Positions 38,956 through 47,984 are shown, counted from the stretch's first letter. The stretch is 64,000 nt of DNA from Mycobacteroides abscessus ATCC 19977 (GCF_000069185.1 NC_010397.1:1302001-1366000); one strand, 5' to 3'. Notes: generated by a model from the letters alone, not told the origin. Made by a program: numbers and translations.

Positions 38956-39894
38956 GTGAAACTTGGCGTGGCCATCGGCCGACCCCTCAGCGTGCAGAAC
39001 TCCACAAACCTCGTCGACACATTCATTGCGCACGCGCGCAGGGTGGCCGAGGCCGGTGTTCGCACACTCTGGCTGGGGCAGATGTACCACTACGACTCGA
39101 TCACCATGGCCGCCGTTGTGGGGCAGACGGTTCCCGACGTGACGGTGGGGGTATCGGTCATTCCGATCAATCCACGCCACCCCATCGAGGTGTCGGCGGC
39201 CGCGCAAACCGCGCAGGCCGCCACGCACGGCAGATTCCAGTTGGGATTGGGGCTCGGCGCACCTGTGATCGAAGGCCCGAGCTACGGCTTGCATGTGGAC
39301 AAACCGATCCGGCGCCTGCGTGAATACCTGATCACCCTGCGGCAGCTGCTGGACGCCGGAACCGCGGACTTTCACGGCCAAACCCTCACCGTCGCACCAC
39401 AGTTCACGACCTCACAGCCGGGCGGTGAGAACATCCCGGTATTGGTCGCGGCCATGGCGCCGCAGGCCCTGCGCGCGACCGGCGAACTGGCGGACGGCAC
39501 CATCCCGCTGCATGCCGGCCCCCGCGCGCTCGGTCAGGAGGTCGTGCCCGTTATCAGCGCCGCTGCCGAGCGGGCCGGACGGCCACGGCCCCGCGTTATC
39601 GCCGGTGTCGCCGTCGTCGTCACCTCGGAACCGGAACGCGTGCGGGCGCTGGCCATCGAAGACATGGCCTTCTACGAAAATATCCCGTCCTACCGGAAAG
39701 TGCTTGACGCCGAGGGTGTTCAGCACACCGGCGAGCTGGCGATCATCGGCGATGAGCAGCACGTGGCCACCGAACTGCAACGGTACTTCGACGCCGGGGC
39801 CACCGAAGTGTTCGCCAGCCATACCGAGTTGGGCGGCCCGCAGGACGAAGCTCGCACGCTGGCGCTGCTGGGCGAGCTGTCCCGCGGGAATTGA
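38956..39894 (+). CDS. LLM-class F420-dependent oxidoreductase
   Basis: 312 residues of the luciferase-like monooxygenase fold. VGVSVIPINPRHPIEVSAAA, GRFQLGLGLGAPVIEG and the RRLREYLITLRQLLDAG helix are typical for the TIGR03564-type F420 group. It probably uses F420H2, whose precursor comes from FbiC. The substrate is unknown. GTG 38956 gives the canonical KLGVAIG start. Confidence 0.83.
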   Translation: MKLGVAIGRPLSVQNSTNLVDTFIAHARRVAEAGVRTLWLGQMYHYDSITMAAVVGQTVPDVTVGVSVIPINPRHPIEVSAAAQTAQAATHGRFQLGLGLGAPVIEGPSYGLHVDKPIRRLREYLITLRQLLDAGTADFHGQTLTVAPQFTTSQPGGENIPVLVAAMAPQALRATGELADGTIPLHAGPRALGQEVVPVISAAAERAGRPRPRVIAGVAVVVTSEPERVRALAIEDMAFYENIPSYRKVLDAEGVQHTGELAIIGDEQHVATELQRYFDAGATEVFASHTELGGPQDEARTLALLGELSRGN

Positions 39895-39909
39895 GTTGCC
39901 GGCGGCCCC

Positions 39910-39915
39910 TAGGCT
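39910..39915 (+). promoter_or_regulatory. leaderless -10 for the first LOG gene
   Basis: TAGGCT with 6 nt to GTG 39922, in the 27-bp gap after the LLM gene. Confidence 0.5.
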
Positions 39916-39921
39916 GGCTAG

Positions 39922-40674
39922 GTGCCCGATCAACCCCAAACCCAACTCCACGGACCGGTTCGGCTGCGCCGCGACCGGTGTGAGATAACCACCGCCGACC
40001 AGCGCCTGCTGGACAGCCACGAATCCGGAGCGTGGACACACACTGATCAATGGCGGGTGTTGCGCATTCAGAGCGAATTCGTGGAGGGATTCGACGCGCT
40101 GGCGCAAACACCTAAGGCGGTAACGGTTTTCGGTTCGGCAAGGACAAAGCCGGATTCACCTGAATACCGGCTGGGGCGGGATCTGGGCACCGCGCTGGTG
40201 AATGCCGGCTACGCCGTCATCACCGGGGGTGGCCCTGGCGCCATGGAGGCCGCCAACCGGGGCGCCAGTGAATCGGGTGGCTACTCGGTGGGGCTGGGCA
40301 TCGAGCTGCCGTTCGAGCAGGGCCTCAACGAATGGGTGGACCTAGGCATCAACTTCCGTTACTTCTTCGTTCGCAAGACGATGTTCGTCAAATACGCGCA
40401 GGCCTTTGTCTGTTTGCCCGGCGGATTCGGCACCCTCGACGAACTTTTCGAGGCGCTGACCCTGGTGCAGACGCGCAAGGTGACACGGTTTCCGATCATC
40501 CTGCTCGGCACCGAGTACTGGTCGGGCCTGCTCGATTGGATCCGCGGCACCATGTTGCCCGCAGGCAAGGTCGGGGAGCAGGACATTGCGCTGCTCTCGA
40601 TCACTGACAGTGTCGACGAGGCCGTCGACATCATTCTGGCGTCCGCCGTGAACGGGAATGGGAACCACCGATGA
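39922..40674 (+). CDS. LOG/TIGR00730 family Rossmann protein, longer paralogue
   Basis: 250 residues with an N-terminal 65-residue extension before the Rossmann core. The core has VFGSARTKPDSPEYR, ITGGGPGAMEAANRGA, KTMFVKYAQAFVCLPGGFGTLDE (the PGGxGTxxE signature). This group hydrolyses nucleoside 5'-monophosphates; plant LOG proteins release cytokinin bases. It overlaps the next LOG gene by 4 bp. Confidence 0.85.
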   Translation: MPDQPQTQLHGPVRLRRDRCEITTADQRLLDSHESGAWTHTDQWRVLRIQSEFVEGFDALAQTPKAVTVFGSARTKPDSPEYRLGRDLGTALVNAGYAVITGGGPGAMEAANRGASESGGYSVGLGIELPFEQGLNEWVDLGINFRYFFVRKTMFVKYAQAFVCLPGGFGTLDELFEALTLVQTRKVTRFPIILLGTEYWSGLLDWIRGTMLPAGKVGEQDIALLSITDSVDEAVDIILASAVNGNGNHR

Positions 40675-41219
40675 ATCAGCCCCTGTCGGTCTGTGTGTAC
40701 TGCGCCTCGGGTCCACGTCACCCCGAGCTCTTGGATCTGGCGACCCGTCTGGGTACCGCCATCGCCGAACGGGGCTGGACCCTGGTGTCCGGGGGCGGGA
40801 ATGTGTCGGCGATGGGCGCTGTCGCCCACGCGGCACGGGCCGCAGGCGGGCGCACCATCGGCGTCATTCCGAAGACGCTTGTGCACCGTGAGGTCGCCGA
40901 CACCGACGCCGACGAGCTAGTGGTCACCACCACCATGCGCGAACGCAAGCAGATCATGGAGGATCGATCCGACGCCTTCATCACGCTGCCCGGCGGAATC
41001 GGCACTCTCGAGGAGGTCTTCGAGACCTGGACCGCCGGTTACCTGGGATTACATGACAAGCCGGTGGTGCTGCTGGACCCCGACGGTCACTACACGGGCC
41101 TGCTGCGCTGGCTCGATGAACTTCAGGACAAGGGGTACGTGGCGGCACCGGCCCGCGACAGGCTGCTGGTGCACACGGATATTGCCGCCGCGCTCGACGC
41201 GTGTAAACCAACGGATTGA
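40671..41219 (+). CDS. LOG family phosphoribohydrolase (Rv1205-like)
   Basis: 182 residues with VCVYCASGPRHPE, SGGGNVSAMGAVAHAA, MRERKQIMEDRSDAFITLPGGIGTLEE. The Arg and PGGxGTxxE residues are those used for AMP binding in LOG enzymes. The M. tuberculosis homologue Rv1205 is known as a cytokinin-producing LOG. The coupled 250-aa paralogue upstream may form a mixed complex or supply a different specificity. Confidence 0.88.
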   Translation: MNQPLSVCVYCASGPRHPELLDLATRLGTAIAERGWTLVSGGGNVSAMGAVAHAARAAGGRTIGVIPKTLVHREVADTDADELVVTTTMRERKQIMEDRSDAFITLPGGIGTLEEVFETWTAGYLGLHDKPVVLLDPDGHYTGLLRWLDELQDKGYVAAPARDRLLVHTDIAAALDACKPTD

Positions 41220-41321
41220 CGGGGCCTGGCCGTTCGTCAACAATGCGGTGAGCCATTGCCTACTCGGCGGTAAGAACAGGGATGACCCGCTCGCGGGACG
41301 ACCGACAACAGGGAGAACTAG

Positions 41322-43112
41322 ATGTCCGCAAGCAGCACCATCCCGTCGAATCCGCGTGATCGCGTCCGGTTGACCGATGTGCTCGCGCAGCTGCCCGGTT
41401 TGGCGCTCGACCTGCCGATCATGGCGCGGGGCATCCTCAGCGGCATCAAGTCCACGCCCAAGGGGCGGTGGTCGATCGGCGGGGTGTTTGCCGAACGCGC
41501 CGCCAAACACGCAGACCGAGTGTTCTTGCGTTTCGAGGGCCAGGACATCACCTACGCGCAGGCCAACGCCACCGCCAATCGGTACGCCGCCACCCTGGCC
41601 TCGCAGGGGGTGGGGCGTGGCGACGTGGTCGGCATCATGCTGCGCAACTCTCCCGAGACAGTGCTGTTGATGTTGGCGACCGTCAAGCTCGGTGCCATCG
41701 CGGGCATGCTCAACTACAACCAGCGTGGCCATGTGCTGGCCCACAGCATCGGGTTGCTTGATTCCAAACTACTGATCACCGAGGCGGAGTTCGAGGAAGC
41801 CATCAGCGAATCCGGCGTCAATGTGGTCTCGCAGCTGACCATCGACGAGCTGGACCGGATGTCGGTTTTGGCGCCTACCGCCAATCCGAGTGCCACCGAA
41901 GCGGTGATGACCAAGGATCGCGCGTTCTACATTTTCACCTCGGGCACCACCGGCCTGCCCAAGGCCAGCGTGATGACGCACTACCGCTGGTTGCGGGGTA
42001 TGTCGGGTATCGGCGACATGGCGTTGCGGTTGCGGCCTGACGATGTGCTGTACAGCTGCTTGCCGTTGTATCACAACAACGCGTTGACCCTGGCCGTGTC
42101 CACCACCGTCAATGCCGGAGCTACCCTGGCGATCGGCCGGTCGTTCTCGGTGTCGCGGTTCTGGGACGAGGTGATTGCCAGTCGTGCAACGGCTTTCATT
42201 TACATCGGAGAATTGTGCCGTTATCTGCTCAATCAGCCGCCGAAGCCCACCGATCGCAAACACAGGGTGCGCGTCATCGTCGGTAACGGCCTGCGGCCGG
42301 AGCTGTGGGGCGAATTCACCGCGCGATTCGGGATCAAGCGGGTCTGTGAGTTCTACTCGGCCAGCGAGTCGAACACCGCATTTGTCAACGCGCTCAATAT
42401 CGACCGCACCGTGGGCATCTGTCCGATGCCCATCGCGTACGTCAAGTACGACGTCGAGAGTGGTGAACCGGTACGTAACGACAAGGGTTTCCTGACCAAG
42501 GTCGGGCCTGGGGAGTCGGGACTGCTGCTGAGCAAGGTGACCGACCTGGCGCCGTTCGACGGGTACACCGACCCGACGGCCTCGGAGAAGAAGCTGGTGC
42601 GTGACGCCTTCAAGAAGGGCGACACCTGGTTCAACACAGGCGATCTGATGCGCAACCTCGGCTGGGGTCATGCGGCGTTCGGTGACCGGCTCGGCGACAC
42701 CTTCCGGTGGAAGGGTGAGAATGTGGCCACCACCGAGGTGGAGGCCGCGATCGAACACAACGACGCGGTGGAGGAGTCGACGGTCTTCGGCGTGCAGGTG
42801 CCCGGTACCGATGGTCGCGCCGGAATGGCCGCCATCAAGTTGCACGATGGCGTCGAGCTCGATCCAAAGGCTCTGAGCGACACCGTGTATCAGAATCTTC
42901 CCGCGTACGCGCTGCCGCTGTTCATTCGGATCGTGGACACCCTGGAGCACACCACCACCTTCAAGAGTCGCAAAGTGGAGCTGCGCGAGCAGGCGTACGG
43001 CGAATCGGTGACCGATCCGCTGTACGTGCTGGCCGGCCGTGCGGAGGGATACGTTCCGTTCTATCCCGAGTACCCGGAGGAACTGGCGGGCGGACAGCGC
43101 CCCAAGGGTTAG
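41322..43112 (+). CDS. fadD6: fatty-acyl-CoA synthetase FadD6
   Basis: 596 residues of the very-long-chain acyl-CoA synthetase (FATP-like) group: FTSGTTGLPKASVMTH, FYSASESNTAF, TFRWKGENVATTEVE, and a C-terminal TFKSRKVELREQAYG. It activates long-chain fatty acids to CoA esters. It begins at ATG 41322 behind GGGAG. It corresponds to Rv1206 and precedes the folP2 region, with an HNH gene and an epimerase gene inserted between. Confidence 0.92.
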   Translation: MSASSTIPSNPRDRVRLTDVLAQLPGLALDLPIMARGILSGIKSTPKGRWSIGGVFAERAAKHADRVFLRFEGQDITYAQANATANRYAATLASQGVGRGDVVGIMLRNSPETVLLMLATVKLGAIAGMLNYNQRGHVLAHSIGLLDSKLLITEAEFEEAISESGVNVVSQLTIDELDRMSVLAPTANPSATEAVMTKDRAFYIFTSGTTGLPKASVMTHYRWLRGMSGIGDMALRLRPDDVLYSCLPLYHNNALTLAVSTTVNAGATLAIGRSFSVSRFWDEVIASRATAFIYIGELCRYLLNQPPKPTDRKHRVRVIVGNGLRPELWGEFTARFGIKRVCEFYSASESNTAFVNALNIDRTVGICPMPIAYVKYDVESGEPVRNDKGFLTKVGPGESGLLLSKVTDLAPFDGYTDPTASEKKLVRDAFKKGDTWFNTGDLMRNLGWGHAAFGDRLGDTFRWKGENVATTEVEAAIEHNDAVEESTVFGVQVPGTDGRAGMAAIKLHDGVELDPKALSDTVYQNLPAYALPLFIRIVDTLEHTTTFKSRKVELREQAYGESVTDPLYVLAGRAEGYVPFYPEYPEELAGGQRPKG

Positions 43113-43146
43113 CGCGTCGTAAACCGGCGCGGCTGGCTTGCCGGGA

Positions 43147-43152
43147 TAACGT
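43147..43152 (+). promoter_or_regulatory. leaderless -10 for the HNH gene
   Basis: TAACGT with 7 nt to ATG 43160. Confidence 0.45.
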
Positions 43153-43159
43153 TCGAGGC

Positions 43160-43492
43160 ATGGCCGGAACTCGTCGTGCGCGGATAGCGAAACGCCGCCG
43201 CCTACGGGTAAGTCGTGCCGACAACGACCTCACCGATGCTCAATGGTCGCAGCTCGTGCAGGCGTGGGGTGGCTGTGCCTACTGCGGTGCGACGGGAACG
43301 GCGTTGCAGCGCGACTGTGTGCAGCCGATCTCGCGGGGCGGCAGGTACACCCAAGCCAATGTGGTGCCGGCGTGCGGGTCGTGCAACTCCAGCAAATGCA
43401 ATGCCGAGGTGACCAGCTGGATGCGGCGCAAACGTCTTGACGAGACGGCGTTTCTGCGTCGATATGTGGAGGTCACTCAGGCGCTGGCCTAG
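43160..43492 (+). CDS. HNH endonuclease-fold protein
   Basis: 110 residues, with a basic N-terminus. The zinc motifs CAYCGATG and CGSCNSSK flank the catalytic region QRDCVQPISRGGRYTQANVVPA. The usual first His of the HNH triad appears replaced (DCVQPIS), so activity is uncertain. Its TAG stop overlaps the stop of the convergent epimerase gene in a shared CTAG. Confidence 0.78.
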   Translation: MAGTRRARIAKRRRLRVSRADNDLTDAQWSQLVQAWGGCAYCGATGTALQRDCVQPISRGGRYTQANVVPACGSCNSSKCNAEVTSWMRRKRLDETAFLRRYVEVTQALA

Positions 43493-44466
43493 GTGGTGTA
43501 CACGCCCGTCGGCTCGTCGTGATATCCCTTTGCGCCTATCTCGCGCGCCAGCGGACTGCGGAAATCTTGTTCCGCGGCAAGACAATCGAGGATGCGACGG
43601 TAGTCGTACCGTGGTTGCCAGCCGAGATCGTCGCGGGCCCTGGCGTTGACGTAGACCCTGTCGATCGTCGGGAACATGGACCATCCGCGTGCCGCGTACA
43701 GGCCAGGCTGCTCCGGGAAGTAACGAGCCACCACGGCTCCCGGATCGGTCCGTAGCTGCGCGGCATCGCCCGGGCTGAAGGGTGTTGTCGCCGAGATCAC
43801 GTACTTGGCCCAGCCGATCTCGGGTCCGCGTTCGGCGGCCAGCAGGTGCGCGTCGACCACATCGGCCAGATCCACTCGCCGGTACAGGTACTCGTTGGCC
43901 TTCACGTTGCCGTCGCGGTAGCGGTTGCGCACCCGGTCGTTGTCGTCCTGCTCGGGGAAGAACCGCGAGGTGCGCAGCACGATCACCGGTAGGCCGCTGT
44001 CCTGATGCACTACATGCGCGATGTCCTCGGCTGCGGTCTTGGTGGCCCCATAGATGTTCTTGGGCACCGAGGCCACGGCTTCGGTGATCCAGGCCGCCTC
44101 GCGCGCCCCGACCAGCGCATGACCGAAGGCGCTGGTTGTGCTGGTGTACACAAAGCTGCGTACCCCCGCCGCAACCGCCGCCTCCAGCACGGACAGCGTG
44201 CCTTCAATATTGGTCTCGACGAAATCGGTGCGCGGGTGCGACCCGATATGCGGCTTGTGCAGTGTCGCGGTGTGCAGTACCGAGGTCATCCCGCTCATCG
44301 CCTCAGCCACCAGGCCACGGTCGGCGATCGACCCGACGATATCGGTGGCCGGGCCCGCGGCGATATCGATTCCCACGACATCGACGCCGTCCCGCCGCAG
44401 CGTGCGGACCAGTGCCTCACCCAGATGTCCCGAGGATCCGGTGACCAGGAATCGCCTCTCGCTCAT
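43489..44466 (-). CDS. NAD-dependent epimerase/dehydratase (extended SDR)
   Basis: 325 residues. The nucleotide-binding motif is TGSSGHLGEA (near residues 9-18), TSTTSAFGHA precedes the active-site YGATKTAAE (Y-x3-K), and LRTSRFFPEQDDNDRVRNR contributes the substrate part. It acts on a nucleotide sugar or similar substrate that cannot be named. ATG 44466 follows a clean conserved start (SERRFLVTG). It is divergent from folP2. Confidence 0.83.
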   Translation of the reverse strand: MSERRFLVTGSSGHLGEALVRTLRRDGVDVVGIDIAAGPATDIVGSIADRGLVAEAMSGMTSVLHTATLHKPHIGSHPRTDFVETNIEGTLSVLEAAVAAGVRSFVYTSTTSAFGHALVGAREAAWITEAVASVPKNIYGATKTAAEDIAHVVHQDSGLPVIVLRTSRFFPEQDDNDRVRNRYRDGNVKANEYLYRRVDLADVVDAHLLAAERGPEIGWAKYVISATTPFSPGDAAQLRTDPGAVVARYFPEQPGLYAARGWSMFPTIDRVYVNARARDDLGWQPRYDYRRILDCLAAEQDFRSPLAREIGAKGYHDEPTGVYTT

Positions 44467-44503
44467 GTGCCCATACTGCCGAGGCCCGCAAGTCATTTCG
44501 CGT

Positions 44504-44563
44504 GCCGAGAGTGAAGCCGTTGCGGGAAATCGGTCCAAATCCCGCAGCAGCTTCACACTCGGC
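44504..44563. repeat. hairpin element B, related to the 22.5-kb hairpin
   Basis: Inverted repeat of about 24 bp per arm with 3 mismatches: the arm GCCGAGAGTGAAGC...GCGGGA at 44504-44527 pairs with 44540-44563. Both arms resemble the arms of the 22510-22565 element (GAGNGTGAAGC core). It lies in the divergent gap between the epimerase and folP2, where a terminator is not needed. Confidence 0.65.
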
Positions 44564-44565
44564 GC

Positions 44566-45474
44566 ATGGCGAGGCGGGCTGCCCTGCACAATGAGGACGT
44601 GCGTGAGACGTTTTGTGGACGACCCGTCCGCACCGATCGTGCGCTCATCATGGCGATCGTGAACCGCACACCGGACTCGTTCTATGACCGCGGCGCCACC
44701 TTTACCGACGAGGCGGCGCAGGCGGCGGTGCATCAAGCGGTGGCCGATGGTGCGGATGTCGTCGACATCGGTGGCGTCAAGGCGGGCCCGGGGGAGAACG
44801 TCGACGCCGACGCCGAAATCGCGCGGGTGGTGCCCTTCATCGAATGGGTGCGCGGCGCCCACCCCGACTTGCTGATCAGCGTGGATACCTGGCGCGCCGA
44901 GGTTGCGGCGAAGGCCTGTGCGGCAGGAGCCGATCTGATCAACGACACCTGGGCGGGTGCCGATCCCGAGCTACCGGCCGTGGCGGCCGCGTACGGCGCC
45001 GGATTGGTTTGCTCCCACACCGGTGGCGCGGTACCGCGTACCCGGCCGTATCGCGTCCATTACGGAACCGAGGTCGACGGCGTCGTGCGGGCGGTGCTCG
45101 ACGAAGTGACCGCGTCCGCCGAGCGGGCGCTCGCCCTGGGGGTGTCGAAGGACGCGATTCTGATCGATCCGACGCATGACTTCGGCAAAAACACCTTCCA
45201 CGGGCTCGCTTTGTTGCGCCACGTAAACGATCTCGTTAATACCGGGTGGCCCGTGTTGATGGCGTTGAGCAACAAGGATTTCATCGGGGAGACTCTTGGT
45301 GTGGGACTGACGGAACGACTCGAGGGCACCCTCGCCGCCACCGCACTGGCGGCTGCTGCGGGTGCTCGCATGTTCCGGGTTCATGAGGTCGGGCCCACAC
45401 GCCGCACGCTGGAAATGGTGGGCTCCATCGTCGGGACCCGCCCACCGGCGCGAACAGTGAGGGGGTTGGCATGA
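44566..45474 (+). CDS. folP2: FolP2-type DHPS homologue
   Basis: 302 residues of the dihydropteroate synthase fold: MAIVNRTPDSFYDRG, GADVVDIGGVKAGPG, LISVDTWRAEV, LINDTWAG, DPTHDFGKNT. In mycobacteria the FolP2 paralogue does not complement DHPS and lies upstream of gpgS, as here, so a role in MGLP synthesis has been proposed. It overlaps gpgS by 4 bp. The start is taken at ATG 44566, with ATG 44591 possible. Confidence 0.88.
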   Translation: MARRAALHNEDVRETFCGRPVRTDRALIMAIVNRTPDSFYDRGATFTDEAAQAAVHQAVADGADVVDIGGVKAGPGENVDADAEIARVVPFIEWVRGAHPDLLISVDTWRAEVAAKACAAGADLINDTWAGADPELPAVAAAYGAGLVCSHTGGAVPRTRPYRVHYGTEVDGVVRAVLDEVTASAERALALGVSKDAILIDPTHDFGKNTFHGLALLRHVNDLVNTGWPVLMALSNKDFIGETLGVGLTERLEGTLAATALAAAAGARMFRVHEVGPTRRTLEMVGSIVGTRPPARTVRGLA

Positions 45475-46424
45475 CCTCAACCGTTGGTATCGACTCAAGC
45501 TGGATGTCGCCGGCGCCACAGCTCCCGGGCTGGCTGGAGACCCACAGCTGGAACCGGCCCGAATGGACCGTCGAACAGCTGATCGCCGCGAAGAAGGGAC
45601 GCACCGTTTCTGTGGTGCTGCCCGCGCTCAACGAGCAGGAGACCGTCGCGGCCGTGATCGACACCATCAGCCCGCTGCTGGGCGGTCTGGTGGACGAGCT
45701 GATCGTGCTGGACTCGGGCTCTACCGATGACACCGCCATCAGGGCAGTGGCGGCGGGTGCGCGGGTGGTCAGCCGGGAACAGGCGCTGCCCGAGGTACCG
45801 CCGAACCCGGGCAAGGGCGAGGTGCTGTGGCGGTCGGTGGCCGCGACCACCGGTGACCTCATCGCGTTCGTCGACTCCGATCTGATCGACCCCGATCCGA
45901 TGTTCGTGCCACACCTGCTGGGGCCGCTGCTGTTGGGGCAGGGCATTCACCTGGTCAAGGGTTTCTATCGGCGTCCCCTCAAGGTCAGCGGGGCCGAGGA
46001 CGCCAACGGCGGCGGGCGAGTGACCGAACTGGTGGCCCGGCCCATGCTCGCGGCACTTCGGCCCGAACTCAGTTGTGTCGTCCAGCCGCTGGGCGGCGAG
46101 TACGCCGGGACCCGGGAGCTGCTGTCCTCCGTGCCCTTCGCGCCGGGATATGGCGTGGAGATCGGTCTGCTGATCGATACCTACGACAAGCTGGGACTGG
46201 GCTCTATCGCCCAGGTGAATCTGGGAGTACGCAGCCACCGCAACCGGCCGCTGGTCGAACTCGGTGTGATGAGCCGGCAGGTGATGGCCACCATGCTGTC
46301 ACGGTGTGGGATTCCGGACTCGGGTGTGGGCATCACACAGTTCTTCGCCGACGGTGACGGATTCACCCCACGCAGTTCGACGGTCTCGCTGGAGGATCGC
46401 CCACCGATGAATACCCTGCGCTAG
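45471..46424 (+). CDS. gpgS: glucosyl-3-phosphoglycerate synthase GpgS
   Basis: 317 residues, GT81. The GT-A fold shows VVLPALNEQETVAAV, the metal-binding DSDLIDPDP motif, FYRRPLKV and the C-terminal LGVRSHRNRPL. It transfers glucose from NDP-glucose to D-3-phosphoglycerate, the first step of methylglucose lipopolysaccharide synthesis. It is coupled to folP2 (ATGA) and corresponds to Rv1208. Confidence 0.93.
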   Translation: MTSTVGIDSSWMSPAPQLPGWLETHSWNRPEWTVEQLIAAKKGRTVSVVLPALNEQETVAAVIDTISPLLGGLVDELIVLDSGSTDDTAIRAVAAGARVVSREQALPEVPPNPGKGEVLWRSVAATTGDLIAFVDSDLIDPDPMFVPHLLGPLLLGQGIHLVKGFYRRPLKVSGAEDANGGGRVTELVARPMLAALRPELSCVVQPLGGEYAGTRELLSSVPFAPGYGVEIGLLIDTYDKLGLGSIAQVNLGVRSHRNRPLVELGVMSRQVMATMLSRCGIPDSGVGITQFFADGDGFTPRSSTVSLEDRPPMNTLR

Positions 46425-46427
46425 GCG

Positions 46428-46919
46428 TCAGGTCTTCTGAATCTCGCGTTCCCCCGCGGTCGGCGACCAGACCGTGACGATCATGTGGCCGTCTTCGAGT
46501 CGTACCGCTGATGCGCCCTCGACATCGGCGACGTAGAACGGTGCGAATCGCCGTCCGCGCAGATCGAATCCGATGGTGGCATAGAGATGTTCGGCAAATC
46601 TCGCGTGCAGCTCTAGGTCTTGCTCGTCATGCACGGTGCCCCAGACTTTCGCGTCGCCCCGGGTGAGATGGGTGTCGGTGGTTGCGGTGTGCAGCTCGAA
46701 ACGGGGATCGCGAGCCAGGTCCGAGAGTTTGGTGGTGCCGGGCATGCCGCCGACGATGAGCCTTCCTTCGAAGAGGCGCGGTTCCATCGGGCTGATGCGC
46801 GGGGCCCCGCTGCGCCGCAGCGTCGAGAGGAAACACAGATTGCGGGTATCAGCGTGGCGGCGGGTGAAGACTTCGGCGATAGTGGGAGCCAGCCGCGTGA
46901 ACTCTCGCCAGGAGGTCAT
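46428..46919 (-). CDS. pyridoxamine 5'-phosphate oxidase-like FMN/F420-binding protein
   Basis: 163 residues from ATG 46919 with the split-barrel FMN fold: TRNLCFLSTLRRSGAPRISPMEPRLFEGRLIVGG and a later FAPFYVADVEGASAVRL segment. It most likely binds FMN or F420. Actinobacterial relatives reduce F420 or protect against oxidants. It has a leaderless-type promoter. Confidence 0.78.
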   Translation of the reverse strand: MTSWREFTRLAPTIAEVFTRRHADTRNLCFLSTLRRSGAPRISPMEPRLFEGRLIVGGMPGTTKLSDLARDPRFELHTATTDTHLTRGDAKVWGTVHDEQDLELHARFAEHLYATIGFDLRGRRFAPFYVADVEGASAVRLEDGHMIVTVWSPTAGEREIQKT

Positions 46920-46925
46920 AGTGCC

Positions 46926-46931
46926 ACGGTA
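46926..46931 (-). promoter_or_regulatory. leaderless -10 for the PNPOx gene
   Basis: TACCGT on the minus strand with 6 nt to ATG 46919. Confidence 0.5.
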
Positions 46932-46938
46932 GGTCCGG

Positions 46939-47283
46939 ATGTCGGACCTCGCTGGCAAGATCGGTGTCGTGACGTTCGCACTGACGTATCTGCTGGTTCT
47001 CATCGCGGTGGCCGCCGTGCTGTTCGTGCTGGGCTCGATGCTGTTCGGGCGCGGGGAGCAGCTGCCGCCGCTGCCCAAGGGCACCACCGCCACCGTCTTG
47101 CCGGCCGACAAGGTGACCGGCGCCGACGTGGACGCCGTGAAGTTCTCCCTGGTGTTCCGCGGCTACAAGGCCAGCGAGGTCGACTGGGTGCTGGACCGGC
47201 TTGCCCGGCAGATCGACGACCTGCGTGCCGAGCTGGACGAGGTGCGGGACGCCCGAGACAACGTCGACGCCAATGCCGAGTAA
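46939..47283 (+). CDS. DivIVA-domain membrane protein (Rv1209-like)
   Basis: 114 residues. One N-terminal transmembrane helix (about 11-33) is followed by RGEQLPPLPKGTTATVLPA and a DivIVA-type motif (VDAVKFSLVFRGYKASEVDWVLDRL) leading into a short coiled coil. This motif occurs in cell-pole and division-site proteins. An alternative start at GTG 46969 would place the helix at the very N-terminus, as in the M. tuberculosis homologue. It overlaps tagA by 11 bp. Confidence 0.8.
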   Translation: MSDLAGKIGVVTFALTYLLVLIAVAAVLFVLGSMLFGRGEQLPPLPKGTTATVLPADKVTGADVDAVKFSLVFRGYKASEVDWVLDRLARQIDDLRAELDEVRDARDNVDANAE

Positions 47284-47851
47284 GGAACCCACCCGGTGTG
47301 CCTGGGCCGTGGATTCGGCCGGATCCACGTTGTACACCGAGTACCACGACACCGAATGGGGACGGCCGCTGTACGGCCGCGATGCCTTGTTCGAGCGGCT
47401 ATGCCTGGAGGCCTTCCAGAGCGGCCTGGCCTGGATAACCATCTTGCGCAAACGCGAGGGCTTCCGGCGTGCGTTCGACGGTTTCCGACCCGAAAAAGTT
47501 GCCCGATACACCGACCAGGACATTGCCCGGCTGATGGCGGATGCCGAGATCGTGCGGAACCGCGCCAAGATCGAGTCGGCCATCTCCAATGCCCGCGCCG
47601 TCCTCGATCTGGACACCGATCTTTCGGACTTGCTGTGGTCGTTTGCGCCGAAACGCCGCGCCCGGCCACAGCTTCTTTCGGAGGTGCCCGCGGTGACCGA
47701 AGAGAGCACCGCCATGGCCAAGGAACTCAAACGTCGGGGGTTCCGTTTTGTGGGGCCTACCACGGCATATGCACTCATGCAGGCCACCGGAATGGTGGAC
47801 GATCATGTGCGTTCGTGTTGGGTTCCGCGAGCCGAGACCGCACCTATCTGA
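47273..47851 (+). CDS. tagA: 3-methyladenine DNA glycosylase I TagA
   Basis: 192 residues. It starts CAWAVDSAGSTLYTEYHDTEWG with the Cys, His and Glu/Trp of the TagA zinc-snap and base pocket, then FERLCLEAFQSGLAWITILRKR and a C-terminal RGFRFVGPTTAYALMQATG with VDDH. It excises N3-methyladenine. The start inside the preceding gene is fixed by the conserved N-terminus. It corresponds to Rv1210. Confidence 0.9.
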   Translation: MPSKEPTRCAWAVDSAGSTLYTEYHDTEWGRPLYGRDALFERLCLEAFQSGLAWITILRKREGFRRAFDGFRPEKVARYTDQDIARLMADAEIVRNRAKIESAISNARAVLDLDTDLSDLLWSFAPKRRARPQLLSEVPAVTEESTAMAKELKRRGFRFVGPTTAYALMQATGMVDDHVRSCWVPRAETAPI

Positions 47852-47889
47852 CGGTCCAGTTGAGGGTCTGCTGTCCCCAGATGCCGCCA

Positions 47890-47940
47890 ATAGGGAACAA
47901 TGGTCCAGTGAAACGGCAGCTCAGATAGGGAACAATGGTC
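47890..47940 (+). repeat. 16-bp direct repeats in the DUF3117 gene promoter
   Basis: ATAGGGAACAATGGTC occurs at 47890-47905 and again at 47925-47940, both copies exact and 35 bp apart. They sit in the 133-bp gap before the DUF3117 gene. The GGGAAC core resembles an ECF -35 element, but no matching -10 was found, so a regulator binding site is as likely. Confidence 0.7.
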
Positions 47941-47984
47941 GGAGATGCCGAACACCCTTGGCTGGAATTTGGAGGGAGCACACG

